Below, piece after piece: positions 23,815 through 31,736 of a stretch of 47,657 bases of DNA. The translations under genes and the position numbers were made by a program. Each line of letters starts with the position of its first letter. The first letter of the stretch is position 1. The stretch is from Bacteroidales bacterium (GTDB lineage Bacteria > Bacteroidota > Bacteroidia > Bacteroidales > Muribaculaceae). The DNA is taken from the NCBI GenBank assembly GCA_014800895.1, contig JAAVFG010000007.1, positions 1 through 47,657 of the forward strand. The letters run 5' to 3'. Below the pieces are notes generated by a model. That model had not been told where the DNA came from. It searched no databases and was given only the letters and a program-made list of their open reading frames with translations.

Positions 23815-26800
23815 TTAAATAATTATCTTTTTGCAAACGGAACCAATCTTTACCAGATAAACACCCTTCGAATTTATGGCTATGATGTTACTGGTTGAGG
23901 TTGTTATTAACTGGCCTTGAATATTGAATATTTCGACAACATCTGTTTCTAATTTACCCGAAATAAGAATACAATCATCTTTTTTGATGCTTATATCTAT
24001 ATTACGCTCAGCAACAACATCCGATATGCTGGCACCTTCTTGAACAATAATTTTAATTGAGGCCGAGAGATTTGTTCCATCACACGTTGTTGCGGTTATA
24101 ATTGCTTCTCCGTCTCTTGAAAATAGTGTAGTAGTAATAGTACCGTCTTCTGATACTTTTACAATTGAAGATTTAGAACTACTCCATTTAAGATTCTTGA
24201 TAGTTGCTTCGGATGGATTAATTATTGGATTAAGTTTTTTGCTCTCATTGACGTCAATTACTACTTCATCAGATTCAAATGAGATAGACTCAATGGGTAT
24301 AAAGGAAGCTTCATTTATATGAGCGAAATTTTTCCAATATTCATCAGACATATAGGAATCAATACCACCATTAGGCAAAAATAAGTAAGCATTCTTGTAA
24401 CCGGATTTTGAAAAACCTCCGCCTATTGGAGCGTTGGGATTATTAGAGACAACAACTTCGATGTTATCACATTTCCCAAAATTAGTATACTCCATTGAGG
24501 TTGGCATTGCATTAACAACAGCTTCAATCTGATTCTTACAGATAGCAGATACGTTCTCGCCAATCTCTAAGTATTTAAGATTGGTCAAACCATAGAATGG
24601 AGGGTAATAAACGATGTCATTATAAACAGTTGAAAAACTATAAGTAGAATTACCGTTAGTGCGCTCATAATATTTCAGTAATTCTATATCTCGATTGATT
24701 ACAAGACGCTCAATCGGCAATCCATAGAAAAGTCCGTTGTAATATCCGTTTCTAAATCCGGTTCGTCTTTCATCCACATCCGATGGATTCGGAAAAGGAG
24801 TTATAGTAGATGAGAGATTCAACCAACTATTATAACCCAAAGTAATTATTTGAGATGAAGTATCGAAAATAACATTCGATAGTTTGGAACATCCCTTAAA
24901 CGCATCCGTTCCAATTTCAACACACGCTGCCGGGATTTGAATAGACCTTAAACTCTCACAATTTTTAAACGCGTTATTTCCAATATTAACAATGTTGCTC
25001 CCTAAATTAATTTTTGCAAGGTTCTTCAAATCCTTGAAATAGTTTTCAGGAATATACCTGCTATTAATAGAGACTTCTTCGAGCGTTGATAACATATTAA
25101 TAGCTGGCGCATCATAGAACGACGATGGCAATGTTAAGTTCTTCAATGATGTCAAACCTTGAAAACAAGTTTCTAACCAGTCACTGATATCAACTGATTC
25201 ATTATTATAAATTATCGATTGAGGAATGTTAAGCGTTTCAGCATCCTTATCCACAACCGATATTAACACTCCAGTACTTCCATCAACATAATACAAACAT
25301 CCGTCGTCTTCATAATAATTAAGCTGAATACTATTGATCTCAAAAAAATTTGACCATGGATATCTGGATTTGTATTCCTCGACACTTAATTCTGGTACAT
25401 TGAGCGTAGTATTTACATATATAAAATTCGTGAAGGAATTATTAGAAGTTGGGGGATTAAGAGACTTAATTGTAATTGATGACAGACTCTTACACTCATC
25501 AAAAATACTTTCTCCTAATGTGCTAATCTTTACTCCAAAATCAACATTCAATAGACTATCACAATTTGAGAATGCGTAATTGCCGACTTGGTTAATTAAT
25601 GGCAAATTTATAGTTTTAAGTTTTGTATTTGCAAACGCATATGAACCTAATGACGATAAACTGGGGGCGTTGATATTCTCCAAATTGTTACAGCCATTAA
25701 ACGCATTTTCGCCAATATTCTTAACTAATGGTAAATTTATAGTATTAAGTTTTGTATTTGCAAACGCATATGAATCTAATGACAATAAACTGGGAGCGTT
25801 TATATTCTCCAAATTATTACAGCCATCAAACGCATATTTGTCAATAATCTTAACATTTGGACATGATAGAGCTTTAATGGCTGGACAATTTTTAAACATC
25901 GAATAACCTATCGAATTTAATTGATTGAGCTCAATTTCTTCAAGTTGAAGATTATTTGCAAAAACTTGATAACCCCATATAGTATTACTTCCTTTAACTT
26001 TTACAGTCTTAAGTGAAGGCAACTCATTGAAAGCAATGTCTTCAACAGAAATAACATTATCATCAAGAGTAATTGATTCTATACCATGTACGCCTGAAAA
26101 GGCATTAGAGGAAATCAGAGAAGCTTTTAGGACTAAACTTGTAATAACGTTACCTTCTTCATCATAAAGATATCTACCTTTTTGTGGAGTATCGTTAAAT
26201 TTAATAGACGCGAACGCATCAATATTATTGATTTTTATTTGTTCAAGAGAATTACAATTTGTGAATGCTGCGCTCCCAATCTCCCGTACACTCTCTCCTA
26301 TTACGAGAGATTGAATTGTAGAATAACCACATATTGCCTCTGGGATTGAATTACACAAACCATTAAAGACTACCTCCCTTAAGGTCGTACATTTTTCTTT
26401 TATTCCGTAATAATTTGAATAGGTAAAAGGTGATCCATCAGAAACATAATTATATCCAGAAGTCGTGACAATAACAGATCTCCCAAATACAATTTTTTCC
26501 AAAGGCAATTTATAAAAACAACCAATGTGGGCATGTTCATCACCGACATACACCGGCTTCCAATTATTGATCTTTATAGGGCTTTCAGATGGCAAAAAAT
26601 AAATTTCTCTCAGGCTATTGCATCCATCAAAGGCCCCAAACTGGATTTCCGAAATGTTTTTTCCAACAGTAATGGATGTAATAGTTGAATTTTGGAAAGC
26701 TTGACCCATAGAGACTACCATCAAGTCTCTGTTTTTTATTGATATCACATCGGGGACAATGATTTCCCCCGTGTACGGAGTGTCTCCATTAGTTACAACA

Positions 26801-26925
26801 GCTGTTCCGGCGGTGGCATCTATATCATAAAAGATACCATTCACTTCAAAGTCGTAGGCAGAGGCTGAGATTGACAGCCACAGCATTGTCATAACCATCC
26901 AAATTTTTTGAAAGATCCGCTTCAT
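23815..26925 (-). CDS. BspA-like leucine-rich-repeat surface protein with Big_2 domain and T9SS-type tail
   Basis: A 1036-residue secreted protein. A signal peptide is visible (ending SISASAYDF). About residues 60-840 are LRR_5/BspA-type repeats with the recurring pattern AFxGCxxLxxIxxP (e.g. NAFKNCESLRSIQIPAAC). Residues about 875-960 fit a bacterial Ig-like (Big_2) fold (ESISFESDEVVIDVNESKKL, then IITATTCDG). The last 65 residues (DVVEIFNIQGQLI, GVYLVKIGSVCKKIII) resemble a type IX secretion sorting domain. BspA-type proteins bind host or microbial surfaces. A 129-bp internal tandem duplication is present. The gene is A/T-rich and starts 4 bases after a 79-residue gene, so the two are co-transcribed. 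Confidence 0.88.
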   Translation of the reverse strand: MKRIFQKIWMVMTMLWLSISASAYDFEVNGIFYDIDATAGTAVVTNGDTPYTGEIIVPDVISIKNRDLMVVSMGQAFQNSTITSITVGKNISEIQFGAFDGCNSLREIYFLPSESPIKINNWKPVYVGDEHAHIGCFYKLPLEKIVFGRSVIVTTSGYNYVSDGSPFTYSNYYGIKEKCTTLREVVFNGLCNSIPEAICGYSTIQSLVIGESVREIGSAAFTNCNSLEQIKINNIDAFASIKFNDTPQKGRYLYDEEGNVITSLVLKASLISSNAFSGVHGIESITLDDNVISVEDIAFNELPSLKTVKVKGSNTIWGYQVFANNLQLEEIELNQLNSIGYSMFKNCPAIKALSCPNVKIIDKYAFDGCNNLENINAPSLLSLDSYAFANTKLNTINLPLVKNIGENAFNGCNNLENINAPSLSSLGSYAFANTKLKTINLPLINQVGNYAFSNCDSLLNVDFGVKISTLGESIFDECKSLSSITIKSLNPPTSNNSFTNFIYVNTTLNVPELSVEEYKSRYPWSNFFEINSIQLNYYEDDGCLYYVDGSTGVLISVVDKDAETLNIPQSIIYNNESVDISDWLETCFQGLTSLKNLTLPSSFYDAPAINMLSTLEEVSINSRYIPENYFKDLKNLAKINLGSNIVNIGNNAFKNCESLRSIQIPAACVEIGTDAFKGCSKLSNVIFDTSSQIITLGYNSWLNLSSTITPFPNPSDVDERRTGFRNGYYNGLFYGLPIERLVINRDIELLKYYERTNGNSTYSFSTVYNDIVYYPPFYGLTNLKYLEIGENVSAICKNQIEAVVNAMPTSMEYTNFGKCDNIEVVVSNNPNAPIGGGFSKSGYKNAYLFLPNGGIDSYMSDEYWKNFAHINEASFIPIESISFESDEVVIDVNESKKLNPIINPSEATIKNLKWSSSKSSIVKVSEDGTITTTLFSRDGEAIITATTCDGTNLSASIKIIVQEGASISDVVAERNIDISIKKDDCILISGKLETDVVEIFNIQGQLITTSTSNIIAINSKGVYLVKIGSVCKKIII
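25601..25836 (-). repeat. Tandem 129-bp duplication inside the LRR gene
   Basis: The segments starting at 25601 and 25730 are nearly identical over about 107 bases, with a period of 129 bases (43 residues). Both encode CNNLENINAPSL-SL-SYAF and ANTKLxTINLPL. This indicates recent repeat expansion by slippage or unequal recombination. Confidence 0.85.
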
Positions 26926-26929
26926 ATGA

Positions 26930-27169
26930 TTATTCTTTGATTGTCAGATTACCAAACTCTCCGAAGAGCACAATAGAGTGAGGATACACTCCTTTTACAC
27001 GATTTGGAATGGATGCCATGCAAGTTTTAATAGCATCATCAGCTATACTCCATGCTACAAGTGGGTCGGTATTCGGGGTAATTTCTGCTGTTGAATAGAA
27101 TTCGCATGAGTAATACGTCTCCTTATAGACGAATTCAACTTGATACAAATGATAACCGTCTGTTGTCAT
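26930..27169 (-). CDS. Hypothetical protein, 79 residues, upstream of the LRR gene
   Basis: A small soluble protein beginning MTTDGYHLYQVEFVYKET and ending FGEFGNLTIKE, with the middle TDPLVAWSIADDAIKTCMAS. No signal peptide, membrane segment or family that I recognise. The stop codon is 4 bases before the LRR gene start, so translation is probably coupled. The start codon lies about 50 bases downstream of the end of the structured RNA at 27218-27545. It might be a regulatory or chaperone-like partner of the secreted protein, but nothing in the sequence shows this. Confidence 0.6.
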   Translation of the reverse strand: MTTDGYHLYQVEFVYKETYYSCEFYSTAEITPNTDPLVAWSIADDAIKTCMASIPNRVKGVYPHSIVLFGEFGNLTIKE

Positions 27170-27217
27170 TTCTTCTTATGTGCCGCGGTCATCCTCTCGT
27201 TGGCGTTAGGTTAGATA

Positions 27218-27545
27218 AAAGAAAAAGCGTAGGAATCTGTATCTGTTACCGTCCTACACTTCGAGGCTTCTCGCATTGCCCATCAATAGTCGGACGGCAA
27301 CGCAGAAGCCCACGCTTGTATATGCAATCAATGCGTTCGGCCATATTTCTCCCGAAATATCATGCCGAAAGCAAGATAATCACATATCCACGGGCATCTA
27401 CCGTTGCTCAACCCTTGACTATTGACTGAATTTTGCGAGAATTCCGAAGTGTCAAGAATCAGCGCGGATAAACGCTTTCTTATGTATTTTCACTACATCC
27501 CGCTCCGCTTAACCCCAGACCGGGGCTTCTGCGAGACGGTCTGCA
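27218..27545 (-). ncRNA. Unidentified structured RNA of about 325 nt
   Basis: A promoter at 27580-27550 would start transcription near 27545, exactly at the base of a hairpin: CAGACCG (27543-27537) with CGGTCTG (27522-27516). Its 14-base loop presents CGCAGAAGCCC. Further helices: TTCGGC/GCCGAA (27369-27364, 27341-27336) enclosing ATATTTC-GGGA-GAAATAT (27360-27343); GGGCTTCTGCGTTGCC (27311-27296) with GGCAATGCGAGAAGCCT (27280-27264); a possible pseudoknot CCGTCC/GGACGG (27297-27292, 27254-27249); and a closing stem AAGCGTGGG/CCTACGCTT (27317-27309, 27233-27225) followed by TTTTCTTTT. The last stem plus T-tract looks like a terminator. No protein frame fits. It could be a free RNA or a long leader of the LRR operon. 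I could not assign a known family. Confidence 0.6.
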
Positions 27546-27549
27546 ACCG

Positions 27550-27580
27550 CAAAGTTAAAAAATATTTTGATACCTGCCAA
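27550..27580 (-). promoter_or_regulatory. Promoter of the structured RNA / LRR operon
   Basis: On the minus strand, TTG (27580-27578), a 20-base spacer, then TAACTTTG (27557-27550). The -7 box is identical to those of ruvB and the SRP RNA. Confidence 0.72.
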
Positions 27581-27946
27581 TAAAATTCTCATTATGATCT
27601 CAATAATTTACAAAGTTTTCTCCGATAGAAAGGATTATCTAATCTTTAGGAGGTAGATTTCTTTTAACTCTTCATTGAAGTCTTTAATGAGAAAGGCTTA
27701 TGAATTAGCTAAAAAACAGGGGAGCGTAAATAGGACGTCTCTACTTTATTATTTTTTTCCATATAAGTTGAAGTAACTATGGTAGGTGTCGCTCCATTAA
27801 TCTAGTTCATAGTTCCTTGTCCTTAAAAATGAATGTTCTAATCTTTCTCCAGTTTGTGAAACTCATTTGAGTTTCCTCGGAAGAGCACACCGTCATATGG
27901 GATGTCTCAGGAAAAATTCATAAATTTGTATTCAAAATAAATACAG
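27581..27946 (+). promoter_or_regulatory. Gene-free region before the Abi gene, with -7 box and hairpin
   Basis: No coding sequence. TAAATTTG at 27921-27928 fits the -7 consensus 18 bases before the Abi start codon, which would give a very short leader; no -33 TTTG is in place. A perfect hairpin GAAACTC-ATTT-GAGTTTC lies at 27858-27875. Confidence 0.45.
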
Positions 27947-28825
27947 ATGGGCAAAAGAGCAACGACAGTCGATGAACAAATAGAGATTCTTGAATCTCGC
28001 GGACTAAATATTGGAGATAAAGAGAAAGCAAAGGAAATACTGCAAGACGTAGGATATTATCGTCTTGGATTCTACCTTTTCCCCTTTGAGAAGTCATACC
28101 CCAATCTAAGAAACCGTACACACGAATATATAGAGGGCGCAACCTTTGAGGATGCGGTGTTTCTATATTACTTTGACTTTGATCTTCGGCTTATTCTTTC
28201 CCGATACCTTAACCGCATCGAAATCGCTTTCCGGACCGAACTGGTTTATTATCTCTCCAACAAGTATAAAGATAATAGCATCTGGTTTGCCGACAAATCT
28301 ATATTAGATAAGCCATATGTGGCAGATTTTGAAAAGAAGGTGTATAACTCTGATTTCAGACGTTATCCTTCAATTCGACGTCATCATCAGGCATATCCCA
28401 ACGACAGATTCGCGCCTGCATGGAAAACGTTAGAGTTTATGACATTCGGTGCAGTTCTTAAACTCTACGAAAATTTAAGGGATAAAGAGGATAAAATCTA
28501 TATTGCCAATAAATTCGGAGTTAGACAGATAGTTACCTTTGAAAACTATATGCACACCATCAGGCAGATTCGCAATGCTTGTGCACACGGACTTTTATTA
28601 TATGATTTGCAGTTAATAAAGGCTATCCGTAAAGGACCGGCGAAGTCGATTTCTTCTGAACGAAACAACCTGATTGGAGCTTTGAAAGTAATTAAATACA
28701 TTATGAGTTTTATATCGAATAATAGGGTAAAGAATATGAAAGAGGAACTGGAGGGGCTTTATGATATGTTATGTCAGGAAGCTCCATTTCTGAAACCGCT
28801 TATCCTCAATCTTTCTAAAATCTGA
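27947..28825 (+). CDS. Abi_2-family (AbiD/AbiF-like) abortive-infection HEPN protein
   Basis: A 292-residue protein of the Abi_2 family. The N-terminal pattern TTVDEQIEILESRGLNIGDK and VGYYRLGFYLFPF is diagnostic, as is the central LYYFDFDLRLILSRYLNRIE. The C-terminal half carries the HEPN ribonuclease signature R209-N-A-C-A-H214 (IRQIRNACAHG), an RX4H motif, so RNA cleavage is the likely activity. Proteins of this family stop phage growth by killing or arresting the infected cell. A small RNA with its own promoter and terminator begins about 60 bases after the stop codon, and a large structured RNA is transcribed divergently upstream. Either could be a partner, the downstream one being the better candidate. 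Confidence 0.9.
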   Translation: MGKRATTVDEQIEILESRGLNIGDKEKAKEILQDVGYYRLGFYLFPFEKSYPNLRNRTHEYIEGATFEDAVFLYYFDFDLRLILSRYLNRIEIAFRTELVYYLSNKYKDNSIWFADKSILDKPYVADFEKKVYNSDFRRYPSIRRHHQAYPNDRFAPAWKTLEFMTFGAVLKLYENLRDKEDKIYIANKFGVRQIVTFENYMHTIRQIRNACAHGLLLYDLQLIKAIRKGPAKSISSERNNLIGALKVIKYIMSFISNNRVKNMKEELEGLYDMLCQEAPFLKPLILNLSKI

Positions 28826-28850
28826 TAAATTCAAAAAACACTTTTAAAAT

Positions 28851-28881
28851 TTTGCTATATTAGAAATAGTCGCTATATTTG
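28851..28881 (+). promoter_or_regulatory. Promoter of the small RNA after the Abi gene
   Basis: TTTG (28851-28854), a 19-base spacer, then TATATTTG (28874-28881): an exact Bacteroidetes promoter. No protein start follows within the transcript; a terminator comes about 100 bases later. Confidence 0.8.
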
Positions 28882-28885
28882 CATT

Positions 28886-28980
28886 CACAAAGTGCTTCTG
28901 GAGACTTTAGTCGCTCCTGTTAGCACTATAAAAGAAGTCCAAGTCGATGCTGCCACTTAGTCGGGCAGCATTGCTTTTTT
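28886..28980 (+). ncRNA. Small RNA with twin-loop hairpins, next to the Abi gene
   Basis: A predicted transcript of about 95 nt between an exact promoter and a strong terminator. Hairpin 1: AGTGCT (28891-28896) with AGCACT (28922-28927), inner GGAG/CTCC, loop ACTTTAGTCG (28904-28913). Hairpin 2, also the terminator stem: ATGCTGCC (28947-28954) with GGCAGCAT (28964-28971), loop ACTTAGTCG (28955-28963), then TGCTTTTTT. The two loops are the same except for one base, although the stems differ. This suggests a sequence-specific binding site used twice. The position directly after an Abi_2 HEPN gene suggests an RNA partner or antitoxin. Confidence 0.7.
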
Positions 28981-29097
28981 ATATACCAACCCACTCCCCG
29001 GTGAATCGTGGATACAATATAATATCTAAACCGGATAATATTGAAATAGGATAGACTTATTTTCCTCTCTTCTCTTTCAAATATTAATAAAATTTCT

Positions 29098-29105
29098 TAC
29101 ATTTG
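29098..29105 (+). promoter_or_regulatory. -7 box of the EEP-family gene
   Basis: TACATTTG fits TAnnTTTG, 27 bases before the start codon at 29133. TTTC sits at the -33 position instead of TTTG. Confidence 0.55.
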
Positions 29106-29132
29106 GGATAAAATTGTAGAAACTGACCTATT

Positions 29133-30194
29133 ATGAAATTTTCACGTTTGCTCCTCGCCGGAGCCATCCTCCTCGGAGGACTCGGCATCCACGCGCAGAA
29201 ACAGCCGGCCCAGGAGGATGCCAAGAAGGTATCCAACTTCGCTGTGGCGTTCTATAACCTTGAGAATCTTTTCGATACCATAAATAATAATGGTAAATAC
29301 GACCTTGAATTTTCTCCCGAAGGTAAAAACCGTTGGGATGGACATAAATACCGCAACAAACTCAAGAATCTCAGCTATGCTATCTCCAAGATGGTCACCC
29401 CTACCACCCCAATGGGTCCCGCGATAATCGGAGTAAGCGAGATAGAAAATATCACTGTCCTTCAGGATCTCGTGAAGGAAGATGCTTTAAAGAACTGGAA
29501 TCTTCAGGTCATACATCATGACAGTCCGGATCGCCGCGGTGTTGATGTCGGACTTCTCTACAATCCACGTTTCTTCCATCCGATCAATACCACCAATCAT
29601 ACTCTCGTAGTGCCTGAGCTGCCTAATTTCAAGACCCGCGACCAAATGGTCGTTACAGGTCTGCTGGGAGGAAAGCGCATAGCCGTGATTGTCAATCACT
29701 GGCCTTCTCGCCGTGGCGGAGAGAAAGAGAGCAGCTGGCTCCGTGAAGCTGCCGCTTCCCTCACAAAGCATATTGCCGACTCCCTCTATGAGAAAGATCC
29801 CAATATGGCGATAGTCGTTATGGGCGACCTTAACGATGACCCTCATAATAAAAGTGTAGCCGAAACTCTTGGCGCACGCAAGTATACAAAGGAAGCCTTG
29901 AGCGAACCCCAAGGTTTCTTCAATCCTTTCTGGGAGAAACTCGACCGTGGCGAAGGAAGCTATATCTATCGCGGAGGATGGGATCTCTTCGACCAGATCA
30001 TCATCAATTCAAATCTCATAAACGGCAATAACGGCTTGAAATTCATCCAGGCGAAGGTGTGGAACGAGCCCTTCCTTCTTCAGGACGACGGTCAGTATAA
30101 AGGATACCCCAAACGCACATTTGCCGGAGGCGTATGGCAGAACGGCTATTCTGACCATCTCCCCACCACTATCTTCCTCAAGATGGAGAGATAA
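29133..30194 (+). CDS. Secreted endonuclease/exonuclease/phosphatase-family protein
   Basis: A 353-residue member of the EEP (DNase I-like) fold with a signal peptide ending near residue 21 (GLGIHAQ). Active-site segments are in order: YNLENLFD (Asn42, Glu44), IGVSEIEN (Glu105, metal ligand), VVMGDLNDDP and the terminal YSDHLPTTIFL (Asp341, His342). The family includes DNases, phosphodiesterases and inositol phosphatases. The Bacteroidetes secreted form is common and its substrate is usually unassigned. Single gene with its own -7 box and a strong terminator. Confidence 0.88.
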   Translation: MKFSRLLLAGAILLGGLGIHAQKQPAQEDAKKVSNFAVAFYNLENLFDTINNNGKYDLEFSPEGKNRWDGHKYRNKLKNLSYAISKMVTPTTPMGPAIIGVSEIENITVLQDLVKEDALKNWNLQVIHHDSPDRRGVDVGLLYNPRFFHPINTTNHTLVVPELPNFKTRDQMVVTGLLGGKRIAVIVNHWPSRRGGEKESSWLREAAASLTKHIADSLYEKDPNMAIVVMGDLNDDPHNKSVAETLGARKYTKEALSEPQGFFNPFWEKLDRGEGSYIYRGGWDLFDQIIINSNLINGNNGLKFIQAKVWNEPFLLQDDGQYKGYPKRTFAGGVWQNGYSDHLPTTIFLKMER

Positions 30195-30217
30195 AGCGCA
30201 AAACAGGATATAGACAA

Positions 30218-30252
30218 AACGGTCGGCGGAAACATCCACCGACCGTTTTTTT
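30218..30252 (+). terminator. Terminator of the EEP-family gene
   Basis: AACGGTCGG at 30218-30226 pairs with CCGACCGTT at 30239-30247, with the last T residues running on to 30252 as a T-tract. Confidence 0.85.
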
Positions 30253-30328
30253 GCGTCTCATCAGTATCACACTGACTACTACGCATCAACAAAATACCAA
30301 ACATTACCCAATTAATTGATAAATTGTC

Positions 30329-30361
30329 CCTCCCGCATAGCCGTCGCGGATCTGCGGGAGG
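30329..30361 (-). terminator. Hairpin at the end of the 2-oxoacid oxidoreductase operon
   Basis: CCTCCCGCA (30329-30337) pairs perfectly with TGCGGGAGG (30353-30361). It lies beyond the last gene of the minus-strand operon; there is no long T-tract, so termination may be weak. Confidence 0.55.
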
Positions 30362-30413
30362 ATTCTTCTTAACTCTTAATTTAGCTGCTACATGAATACA
30401 GATTATAGAGTTA

Positions 30414-30950
30414 TCATATCAATGATTTTCCTTTTTCAATCGCCGCCTGATTAAGCGGGATGAGATGATGGTGACGATCGGGAAGAGACTTCTTCAACCC
30501 CTTCACCACATTCTCCATTGGCAATTTATAATCCATCGCCTCCAGCAATGCGCCCATCACTATCATGTTATATGCCTTCGAATTGCCCATCTCAATAGTA
30601 GCTTCCATGGCATTTATCGGACATATGCGTATATCCTTACGGTCCGGATGCTTATGTATGCCGCTTGTATCGTAGATCAGCATACCCCCCTCTTTCACCT
30701 TCGGGGCGAATTTATCAAGGCTCTGCTGATTCAGCGCCACAACTATATCATATCGGTCCAATACCGGACTTGATATCTTCTCATCCGACAGGATTACAGT
30801 CACATTGGCTGTGCCTCCACGCTGTTCCGGACCATAGGAGGGCATCCATGTCACCTCCTTATCATCCATCAAGCCCGAATAGGCAAGAATTTTTCCCATC
30901 GACAAGACTCCCTGACCGCCGAAGCCGGCTATGATTATCTCTTCCTTCAT
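30414..30950 (-). CDS. 2-oxoacid:ferredoxin oxidoreductase, gamma subunit
   Basis: The 178-residue gamma (catalytic-domain linker) subunit of a four-subunit 2-oxoacid:ferredoxin oxidoreductase. The N-terminus IIIAGFGGQGVLSMGKILAY is the family signature, followed by WMPSYGPEQRGGTANVTVIL. It completes the complex with the beta, alpha and ferredoxin subunits upstream, 12 bases after the beta gene. The complex oxidatively decarboxylates a 2-oxoacid to an acyl-CoA with ferredoxin as acceptor, and can run in reverse in anaerobes. Confidence 0.92.
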   Translation of the reverse strand: MKEEIIIAGFGGQGVLSMGKILAYSGLMDDKEVTWMPSYGPEQRGGTANVTVILSDEKISSPVLDRYDIVVALNQQSLDKFAPKVKEGGMLIYDTSGIHKHPDRKDIRICPINAMEATIEMGNSKAYNMIVMGALLEAMDYKLPMENVVKGLKKSLPDRHHHLIPLNQAAIEKGKSLI

Positions 30951-30962
30951 CTTTCCTGAATA

Positions 30963-31724
30963 TTAAAGAGTCTTCAAATCTCCTAACGGATATTTCGCAA
31001 ACATATTTTCCGCCATCCATTCATTTGCCTTGGCGGGGCTCATTTTCCAGCCGGAATTACATGTGGCGACCACTTCCACCACAGACGTCCCTTTCTTGGC
31101 GAGAGCGTTCTCAAATGCCTTCCTGAGACATGCTTTTGTCTTGCGCACTGCCGCGGCTGTATGCACCGACTGGCGCGTCACATAGCATGTGCCGTCAAGG
31201 AGTGCCATAAGATTGGTGATTTCCAACGGATACCCGTTAAGATCCACACGACGGCCGTAAGGCGTGGTGGCTGTCTTCTGACCGACTAATGTTGTCGGCG
31301 CCATCTGTCCGCCTGTCATGCCGTAGATAGCGTTATTGACAAAGATCATCACTATATTCTCCCCGCGGTTGGCGGCATGAATGCTCTCGGCTGTACCGAT
31401 AGCCGACATATCGCCATCCCCCTGATAGGTGAACACCACATTCTCAGGCCATAGACGGGAGATTGCCGTCGCTACCGCGGGCGCACGGCCATGAGCCGCC
31501 TCCACCCAGTCCACATCTATATAATTATATGCGAAGACGGCGCATCCTACAGGCGATACGCCTATGGTCTTATCAGTCAGTCCCATCTCCGCCACTACTT
31601 CTGCCACAAGTTTATGCACCACTCCATGACTGCAGCCCGGGCAATAGTGCATATGAACCTCATCGAGAAGCTCAGGTCTCGAATATACCTTATTCTCTTC
31701 GCGTATTATTTCGTTGATTTCCAT
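30963..31724 (-). CDS. 2-oxoacid:ferredoxin oxidoreductase, beta subunit (TPP-binding)
   Basis: 253 residues. The thiamine-pyrophosphate site is clear: YQGDGDMSAIG (GDG at 102-104) and FVNNAIYGMTGGQM (NN at 130-131). CPGCSHG at 28-34 is also typical. This subunit binds the cofactor that attacks the 2-oxoacid. It lies between the alpha and gamma genes with 12-base gaps, so the subunits are made together. The 2-oxoglutarate (Kor) and branched-chain 2-oxoacid (Vor) types share these motifs and I cannot separate them by eye. Confidence 0.93.
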   Translation of the reverse strand: MEINEIIREENKVYSRPELLDEVHMHYCPGCSHGVVHKLVAEVVAEMGLTDKTIGVSPVGCAVFAYNYIDVDWVEAAHGRAPAVATAISRLWPENVVFTYQGDGDMSAIGTAESIHAANRGENIVMIFVNNAIYGMTGGQMAPTTLVGQKTATTPYGRRVDLNGYPLEITNLMALLDGTCYVTRQSVHTAAAVRKTKACLRKAFENALAKKGTSVVEVVATCNSGWKMSPAKANEWMAENMFAKYPLGDLKTL

Positions 31725-31736
31725 CTCCTGAGGTCT

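Noticed and set aside
27091..27429. Plus-strand 112-codon open frame
   Set aside because: It runs through the helices of the structured RNA and the start of the 79-residue gene on the other strand; composition is not protein-like.
27218..27545. RNase P RNA or tmRNA as identity of the structured RNA
   Set aside because: The universal RNase P GAGGAAAGTCC block is absent. A CGCTGATTCTTGACAC stretch slightly resembles the tmRNA 5' end, but there is no tag-peptide frame and no tRNA-like 3' end.
27947..28825. Cas13 effector
   Set aside because: It has a single RX4H HEPN motif in 292 residues and no CRISPR array; the Abi_2 family pattern is clear.
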